64,000 nucleotides of DNA from the NCBI RefSeq assembly GCF_000484695.1, contig NZ_AXVR01000020.1, positions 1 to 64,000 of the forward strand, written 5' to 3'. Made by a program: the position numbers and the translations under genes. The notes below the pieces were generated by a model. It saw only the letters and a program-made list of their open reading frames with translations. It was not told the DNA's origin and made no database searches. The stretch is from Salinispora cortesiana (GTDB taxonomy: Bacteria; Actinomycetota; Actinomycetes; Mycobacteriales; Micromonosporaceae). Below are positions 59,614-64,000 of this stretch, in pieces. Positions within the stretch are counted from its first letter, which is position 1. Each line of letters begins with the position of its first letter.

Positions 59614-62600
59614 TCAGATGCCGCTTGCTTTCGTGCAGTCCGACGACGGTTCCAGGCTGAAGTCGAGGGTTGCGACGAACCCTGCCGTAACCCGGATGCG
59701 GTCGAACTCCGGAACCCAACCGTCCTTGGCGACGATCACGTCGTAGCGGCCCTTGGGCAGCCAGACCGTGTACTTGCCGGAGGCGTCCGCCTTAAGGGTG
59801 AAGCCGGCGCCGCTGCCGGACGCGTTCACCCGGACGGTAGCCGGCACGCCGACCGTCTCCCCGCCGCAGGTCACCCCGGTGACCGTGCCCTGCAGCTTGC
59901 CCCAGCTCTTCGGCGGAGACACGTTCATCTCCACCTTCACCGGCGGGACCGAGTTCGGCACGTCGGCCGCGAACGCCAGCTCGCCGCTGTAGCGGCCGGG
60001 CTGCTCGACCCCGGCCTCAGCGGTGGCCGTGAGGGTCACCTCCAGCTTGCGGGACTCGCCCGGTTCCAGCGTGAAGCTGGACGGTGAGGTGCTCAGCCAC
60101 GGCAGATCCGCCTCCGCGACGCACGATCCCAGCCCGCCGAGGTGTTCGGTCTCCGCCGATCCGACGAACGAGCTGGGCGAACCGCCGATCCGGTAGGTGC
60201 CACACGCGGCAGCCCCCCGGTACCGGCTGAACTCGGCGTTCGGCAGGTCCTGCCAGGTTCCGGACGCCGGGTCGTAGGCGATCGTCTGGTTCGTCACCGT
60301 GGTGGAGCCGTCGGTGACCCCGCCGGCCAGCACGAGCATCCCGCCGGCCGAGGTGTACGACGATCCCCACAGGTTCAGCGGCATCTCCTCGATCGGACTC
60401 CAGGTGTCCGACGCCGGGTCGTACCGGTAGCCGTCGGTGTATTCGCCGCTGGTGGTGGTGCCGCCGGCGCAGTAGACCTGGTCGCCGATACCACCGCAAC
60501 CCATCCAGGCGACCGGGTGCGGGTAGGGGGCAAGGGTGGTGAAGGTCTCGGTCTGCGGGTCGAACGCCACCGTCTCGTCAGAGGCGGTACAGGAGCCGTC
60601 GGCGCAGCCGCCGACCAGATAGATCTTGCCCCCGGCGACGGCGGTCCCGGCGGCGGCGACCGGTGCGGGGTTGGTCGCCCCGTCCACGCGGCTCCAGGTT
60701 TCGCTGTCCGGATCGAAGACATCCACGGTGGCGTCGGGGCTGCCGTTGTCGGCCCACCCGCCGGTCACATAGATCTTGCCGCCGACCGCCGCGACGCCCG
60801 GCTTCGCCCTCGAACTGGCCAGCTCCGGCAGCTCGGACCAGGATTCGGCGTCCGGGTCATAGACCCAGACCTTCTTCTCCAGCCCACTGCCGGTGCCGCC
60901 GCCGATCGAGTACACCTTGCCGTCCAGGGCGACAGCGGAGTTGTCGAAGACCGCCGCCGGCAGGTCCGCGACCCGGGTCCAGGCGTCGTCCGCCGACGGG
61001 CCGGTCTCAGCTGGCACGCCACCGTACCGGGTACCGGTTTGCGCCTTGCTGATGCCCTTCACCGTGACCTCGCGCAGCGGGGCTCCCGGCTGGTTCAACA
61101 GCTCGAACTCGCCGGACCGCTCCAACACCTCGACGTTGGCCGGGGCGGTGCCGGTGTTCTTCACCGTCACCTTGGTGCTCCGGGTGCTGCCGTACGGCTG
61201 GTGTGACTCCACCTCGGCCGGGGTGACCGTGAGCTCTCCGGCGGCGAGCGCGATGTCGGCCCGCTGCACCTCGTCCGCGGTGATCGTCACGTCCTGGGTG
61301 GCCAGCGGGTACGGCGTCCTTTCCGCGGTGAACGGGTGGGTGCCGGTGAGGCTGGAGAAGAGCCAGTAGAAGCCGTCCGACTCCGCCGGGTCGTCCGGCG
61401 TGCCAGCCGAGACCCCCTGGTCTTCGGGCTGATCCACGCTGGTCACGGTGACGCCGTTGATCGGTTCGCCGGTGTTCAGGTCGATGGTGGTGCCGACCAC
61501 CAAGCCACCGGGCACCAGGTTGCAGTCCCGGTTGCTCAGGACGACATCGTCAACCTGCCACCACCAGGAGTAGTTGCCGGCGAAGCGGAACCGTACCTGG
61601 GCCTCCGTCGCGCCGGCCGCCGGCGTCAACGGCACCTCCTCGACCCGCGGCCCGCGCAAGCTGCTGGTCTGGTGCCAGACGTTGGTCCAGGTCTCACCGC
61701 CGTCGGTGGTGACGTCGATGTCGGCACTGTCGTTGCCAAGCGCCCAGTAGTCACTGTTGAACCGCAGCACCGGCGCGTCGGCCTCGGAGAGGTCCAGCGT
61801 CGGGCTCACCAGGTCGGTGTCCTGGCTCTTACCGGCGCCGAGCTCATCACTGTCGATGATCGCGAATCCGCCGCTGCCGCCGGTCAGGTTGCCTCGTCCG
61901 CCGAGGTCCTCGAAGGTCCAACCGCCGTCCTCGGTGCGGTTGACCACCGACCAACCCTCCGGCGTGGTGGTGTCGGCGAAGTCCTCGGTCAGGAGGGGGT
62001 CGCCGTAGCTGCCGTTGTAGCCGGCGGCCGTGCAGGCTGCCTCGACCGGAACGGCCAGGTCGACCGTGGTGGCGTCGCTGCCGACCGGTACCTCCCGAGT
62101 CACCGTCTGGTAGTCCGGGTACTGCGGGGTGGCGGTGATCGAGTAGGTGTTGTCGCCGGGCACCGTGGTCGACCATTCTCCGGTCACCGGGTCGGTGAAG
62201 ATCGGGTCCCCTGGCTTACCGGCGACTTCGACCTGAGCGTAGAGCGGCCAGCCGTGCCCAGAGCCGTCGGTGACCTGACCGCTCACCGTGACCATCGGGC
62301 TGGGGACGAGCGCGAAGTCTCGGGTTACCGCCCCGCCCTCGTCCACGGTGAAGGTGTCCGACTGCGGCTCGTAGCCGTACACGGTGGCCGTCACCGTGGT
62401 CTCGCCAGCCGGCACGGTCAGCGAGTATCGGCCGTCGACGCCGGTGGTGGTGTCGCGGGTGCCGTCGTCGATGGTCACCCCGGCGATCGGCTCGCCGTCA
62501 GCGGCTGAGGTCACCGTGCCGGTGACCCGCCCGACCGGGCCGCGGGGGGCCTCGGTGACCGCACCATAAGCGTGGACCTGACCTTCGCCGAAGACGTTGT

Positions 62601-63975
62601 TGTCCTCTGCGGTACCGCCGCAGGTGGTGTTGTCGACATCGCGGGCGGTGTCGTCCAGCAGCGCCTCGGTCGCTGGCAGGTCCCTGCGGAGGCTGGGCGC
62701 GGCCGACCAGATCAGAGCGGCCGTGCCGGCGACGTGCGGGGCCGCCATCGAGGTGCCGTTGAACGATGCGTACCCGCCACCGGCGACGCTGGACCACACG
62801 TCCACCCCGGGGGCGGCGATGTTCGGCTTGAAATCCTCGGTACCGGAGCCACGGCTGGAGAAGCCGGCGATGACGCCGTCTGACGCGTACGCTCCGACGG
62901 CGTACGAGTTCTCGTAGTCCCCGGGGGAGCCAGCGGTGCCGCAGCCCGGGCCGGCGTTGCCGGAGGAGAAGACCGGGAGGATCCCGGCGGCCCGCCACGC
63001 GTCGACGGTCTGCTGGTACCAGGGGTCGTTGGGACCGCCACCCCACGAGTTGTTGACGATGTCGGGGCGCAGGTCAGGGCGGGGGTTCTCGCCGTTGGCG
63101 TCGGTCGGGGCCAGGATCCACTGGCCGGAGGCGAGCAGCGACGGGTCCGAGCAGGTGGTGAACTCGCAGCCCTTCGCCGCTATCCACCGGGCACCCGGTG
63201 CGACGCCGATCTGGTTGTCGCCCCCGTCGTCACCGACCATCGTGCCCATGGTGTGCGTGCCGTGGTCGTTGTTGTCGCAGGGCTCCGAGTCGGAGCAGAT
63301 GCCCGTCGGGTCGAACCAGTTGTATGCGTGGTCGAAGCTGCCGCCGCCGAGGTTGCCCCGGTAGGAGTTGACGAGGGCGGGGTGGTCGTGCTGCGTACCG
63401 GTATCGATGTTGGCTACCACGATGCCTTCGCCGCGGACGCCGAACTCGTCCCACACCTGGGTGGCGCCGATTTCGACGACGCCCCACGAGATGGCGTTGG
63501 TACGGGCCTCGGCCTCGGCCGGCGTCGGCTCGATCAGCGGGCGACTGCGGATCGGCTCGATCCGCTCGACCTCGGGCCGGCTCGCGATCTCGTCGATCAG
63601 GGTCTGGTCACCGTGGACCTGGATGGCGTTGGCGATCCAGTAGGACGTGTGCTCCGCCTTCCGCGCGTCAAGCAGTCGCAGCAGGTCGGCTTGGGTGCGT
63701 TCAGCTGTGTCGGTCAGGAGTTGGTGGACCGCACGAGCTCGGTCGTCGGGCGCTTGAACGGTCGCGGTGCTGGCGAGCGGTGCGGTTTCCCGTAGGTAGA
63801 CCAGGAAACTGGTGCTGCCGCTGGTGTCCTGCAGCTCGGGCGCGACGATTGCCCGCTCCGATGCGCCGGGCGGCGACGCGGCGAGCGCGGGCTGGGCGCT
63901 CAACCCCAGTGCCAGCGCCCCGAACGCGACGGCCAGACGCCCCAGGCGTGACCGCGCGGATGGTCGTACGAACAC
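59614..63975 (-). CDS. Secreted subtilisin with carboxypeptidase-like, MAM-like and kelch domains
   Basis: 1453 residues. Signal peptide about 1-32 (LAVAFGALALGLSAQPALA). A propeptide-like region (TAERTQADLLRLLDARKAEH) precedes the S8 domain with Asp in NIDTGTQHDHPA (about 190), His in NDHGTHTMGTMVG (about 237) and Ser in NGTSMAAPHVAG (about 408). Then come carboxypeptidase regulatory-like repeats (GRVTGTVTSAADGEPIAGVT), a beta-sandwich resembling a MAM/ConA module (GWSVVNRTEDGGWTFEDLGG) around 670-810, a CARDB-like segment, and a kelch propeller about 1020-1290 (AVALDGKVYSIGGGTGSG, VGGKIYVTGGWADN). GTG 63975 follows GGGGAGGA. Substrate unknown; it is likely an adhesive extracellular protease. 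Confidence 0.9.
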   Translation of the reverse strand: MFVRPSARSRLGRLAVAFGALALGLSAQPALAASPPGASERAIVAPELQDTSGSTSFLVYLRETAPLASTATVQAPDDRARAVHQLLTDTAERTQADLLRLLDARKAEHTSYWIANAIQVHGDQTLIDEIASRPEVERIEPIRSRPLIEPTPAEAEARTNAISWGVVEIGATQVWDEFGVRGEGIVVANIDTGTQHDHPALVNSYRGNLGGGSFDHAYNWFDPTGICSDSEPCDNNDHGTHTMGTMVGDDGGDNQIGVAPGARWIAAKGCEFTTCSDPSLLASGQWILAPTDANGENPRPDLRPDIVNNSWGGGPNDPWYQQTVDAWRAAGILPVFSSGNAGPGCGTAGSPGDYENSYAVGAYASDGVIAGFSSRGSGTEDFKPNIAAPGVDVWSSVAGGGYASFNGTSMAAPHVAGTAALIWSAAPSLRRDLPATEALLDDTARDVDNTTCGGTAEDNNVFGEGQVHAYGAVTEAPRGPVGRVTGTVTSAADGEPIAGVTIDDGTRDTTTGVDGRYSLTVPAGETTVTATVYGYEPQSDTFTVDEGGAVTRDFALVPSPMVTVSGQVTDGSGHGWPLYAQVEVAGKPGDPIFTDPVTGEWSTTVPGDNTYSITATPQYPDYQTVTREVPVGSDATTVDLAVPVEAACTAAGYNGSYGDPLLTEDFADTTTPEGWSVVNRTEDGGWTFEDLGGRGNLTGGSGGFAIIDSDELGAGKSQDTDLVSPTLDLSEADAPVLRFNSDYWALGNDSADIDVTTDGGETWTNVWHQTSSLRGPRVEEVPLTPAAGATEAQVRFRFAGNYSWWWQVDDVVLSNRDCNLVPGGLVVGTTIDLNTGEPINGVTVTSVDQPEDQGVSAGTPDDPAESDGFYWLFSSLTGTHPFTAERTPYPLATQDVTITADEVQRADIALAAGELTVTPAEVESHQPYGSTRSTKVTVKNTGTAPANVEVLERSGEFELLNQPGAPLREVTVKGISKAQTGTRYGGVPAETGPSADDAWTRVADLPAAVFDNSAVALDGKVYSIGGGTGSGLEKKVWVYDPDAESWSELPELASSRAKPGVAAVGGKIYVTGGWADNGSPDATVDVFDPDSETWSRVDGATNPAPVAAAGTAVAGGKIYLVGGCADGSCTASDETVAFDPQTETFTTLAPYPHPVAWMGCGGIGDQVYCAGGTTTSGEYTDGYRYDPASDTWSPIEEMPLNLWGSSYTSAGGMLVLAGGVTDGSTTVTNQTIAYDPASGTWQDLPNAEFSRYRGAAACGTYRIGGSPSSFVGSAETEHLGGLGSCVAEADLPWLSTSPSSFTLEPGESRKLEVTLTATAEAGVEQPGRYSGELAFAADVPNSVPPVKVEMNVSPPKSWGKLQGTVTGVTCGGETVGVPATVRVNASGSGAGFTLKADASGKYTVWLPKGRYDVIVAKDGWVPEFDRIRVTAGFVATLDFSLEPSSDCTKASGI

Positions 63976-64000
63976 GTGTCCTCCCCACGTCCGCGGGCCC

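Overview
The window is GC-rich actinomycete chromosome. Mycothiol synthase, a GlnR-type regulator, a DUF574/SAV2177-type methyltransferase, CIRCE-controlled groEL without groES, actinobacterial PHO boxes and a SAM-IV riboswitch together point to Micromonosporaceae (Micromonospora/Salinispora-like). The genus is an inference. I saw no rRNA, tRNA or CRISPR array.

Layout. 1-1.3 kb: edge of an IS701-type transposase gene, a sortase-anchored ALF-repeat surface protein, then a gene-poor stretch. 1.8-6.2 kb: SAM-I riboswitch and a threonine synthase, a two-domain GNAT protein and a PaaN aldehyde dehydrogenase. 6.2-7.5 kb: a graveyard with a decayed trypsin-like protease and a truncated IS701 transposase. 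7.5-13.1 kb: methyltransferase, acetyltransferases, cold-shock protein, and groEL behind two CIRCE operators. 13.2-27.8 kb: a membrane-fused subtilisin, glycerol-3-phosphate dehydrogenase, a GlcD-like FAD oxidase, a FUSC-like exporter, a class V aminotransferase behind a SAM-IV riboswitch, a PrsW-type protease, a GroES-like protein, an AI-2E family permease and a DinG/XPD helicase.

28.4-37.1 kb is a phosphate island: PHO box, DUF47 protein and Pit; a Nudix hydrolase; PhoU; PHO box and pstSCAB; and a regulator with a degenerate receiver. 37.1-43.6 kb holds mshD, a polysaccharide deacetylase, glnR, a membrane protein, a DUF2993 lipoprotein-like protein, and a sulfur operon (Cys-rich leader peptide, sseA, DUF1416).

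43.7-64 kb is accessory: a DivIVA-like protein, a mini-GntR regulator, a coupled membrane/pentapeptide-repeat gene pair, a secreted beta-propeller lectin divergent from a giant RHS polymorphic toxin (HINT pretoxin plus an unrecognised C-terminal toxin) with a probable immunity gene, and a huge secreted subtilisin/kelch protein running off a strong terminator. The parts most likely to be undescribed are the RHS toxin/immunity cassette, the membrane/pentapeptide pair and the two different SAM aptamers controlling unusual targets.
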